A stretch of 64,000 nucleotides of DNA from Pseudomonas fluorescens. GTDB taxonomy: Bacteria; Pseudomonadota; Gammaproteobacteria; Pseudomonadales; Pseudomonadaceae. A program made the translations under genes and the position numbers. This document shows, one piece after another, positions 63,648 to 64,000 of this stretch; the first letter of the stretch is position 1, and each line of letters opens with the position of its first letter. Under the pieces are notes generated by a model. The model searched no databases and had not been told where the DNA came from. It worked only from the letters and a program-made list of their open reading frames with translations. The DNA lies in the NCBI RefSeq assembly GCF_001307155.1, contig NZ_CP012830.1, positions 3,153,501 through 3,217,500 of the forward strand. The letters are read 5' to 3'.

Positions 63648-64000
63648 ATGTTGTTCAAGTTTCCCAAGTCGTCCGACTCTCATGAGTCGGACGTCACGCC
63701 TGAGTCTCTCTATCTCTCTCGTCGCAGTGTGCTTGGTGGGGCGATCGCCGGTATGGCGGTCAGCGGCCTGCCACGATGGGCCAGCGCTGACAACGCGGCT
63801 CGGTACGCGGATGTCGAGTCGGGCAAGGCGCCTTCCTGGTTTTCCGAAAAACTCCCTGCCACCAAATGGGAGGCGGTTACCGTCAAGGATGAGGCGATCA
63901 CGCCGTTCAAGGACGCGACTCACTACAACAACTTCTATGAGTTCGGTACTGACAAGGGCGATCCTGCGCAAAACGCTGGCGCGCTGAAAACCGAGCCGTG
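63648..64000 (+). CDS. msrP: Methionine sulfoxide reductase catalytic subunit MsrP (5' part, cut by window end)
   Basis: 117 codons visible from ATG 63648 (GCGGAG ribosome-binding site). Twin-arginine signal [17 protein letters not shown] near 24-40, with mature start around ASA-DNA. The early mature region has the YedY/MsrP landmark [21 protein letters not shown]. Molybdopterin enzyme that repairs periplasmic methionine sulfoxide with the haem membrane partner MsrQ. The cofactor cysteine lies beyond the window. Confidence 0.93.
   Translation, partial: MLFKFPKSSDSHESDVTPESLYLSRRSVLGGAIAGMAVSGLPRWASADNAARYADVESGKAPSWFSEKLPATKWEAVTVKDEAITPFKDATHYNNFYEFGTDKGDPAQNAGALKTEP

Overview
The window reads as a chromosomal segment of a fluorescent Pseudomonas (P. 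fluorescens/putida-like). This rests on gene content and order (pilSR-bamD-rluD-clpB, pilABCD-coaE-yacG, dksA-gluQ-cbrAB-crcZ-pcnB-folK-panBCD-pgi-acs, phuTUVW-prrF, mrcB, ilvIHC-pssA-msrP), on Pseudomonas-specific RNAs (CrcZ, PrrF), and on REP-type inverted repeats scattered between genes. No phage, IS element, CRISPR array or integrated island is visible. Coding density is high and most genes are core genes.

Layout. 1-2783 (minus): the PilS/PilR two-component pair that controls pilin, plus a small zinc-ribbon protein. 2908-5761: divergent bamD and rluD-pgeF. 5891-8455: clpB behind a heat-shock-type promoter. 8752-9169: four tRNAs (Asn, Pro, Lys and a second, identical Pro). 9290-11525 (minus): ndh, a 57-residue DUF3094 gene and a DUF1780 gene. 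11649-16689 (plus): a probable benzoate uptake operon (MFS symporter, BenE-type symporter, OprD/BenF-type porin and a ligand-domain-less chemoreceptor) behind two perfect XylS/BenR-type direct repeats. 16710-19309: DUF2790 gene, LysR regulator, CbiM-like membrane protein, a small conserved gene, yacG. 19306-24359: coaE-pilD-pilC-pilB (minus) and divergent pilA (plus) with a sigma-54 promoter. 24637-32590: BON, DUF2845, DUF748, methyltransferase, DUF2236 and acetyl-CoA synthetase genes. 32765-39086 (minus): pgi, panD, panC-panB, folK, pcnB. 39235-44369 (minus): sRNA crcZ, cbrB, cbrA, cbrX. 44447-45874 (minus): gluQ, dksA. 46207-48422: aminotransferase, sfsA, Rieske protein. 48608-52311: haem transporter phuTUVW and, converging on it, the Fur-controlled sRNA prrF. 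52413-58898: TfoX-C, pentapeptide-repeat and kinase/ATPase genes, mrcB, a TPR lipoprotein, a YqcC-family gene and a DUF4124 gene. 59299-62582: ilvI-ilvH-ilvC behind a long leader. 62727 to the edge: pssA and the start of msrP.

How parts work together. PilS/PilR at the left edge should act on the pilA sigma-54 promoter 23 kb away, which is preceded by a 9-bp inverted pair of PilR-like half sites. CbrA/CbrB should activate crcZ through a visible TGTTAC-N14-GTAACA site and a near-perfect sigma-54 promoter. CrcZ carries at least six A-rich Hfq/Crc-titrating motifs, and the same motif class sits on the ribosome-binding regions of two genes of the benzoate uptake operon in this window. PrrF and phuT both carry Fur-box-like sequences, linking iron sparing to haem import.

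No clearly new defence or metabolic system was found. The least ordinary items are the self-contained benzoate uptake/chemoreceptor operon, the haem transporter lacking its receptor and chaperone genes beside a single prrF, an orphan CbiM-like protein with an overlapping upstream ORF, an array of four GTTAC motifs before panB, and a leader ORF before ilvI.
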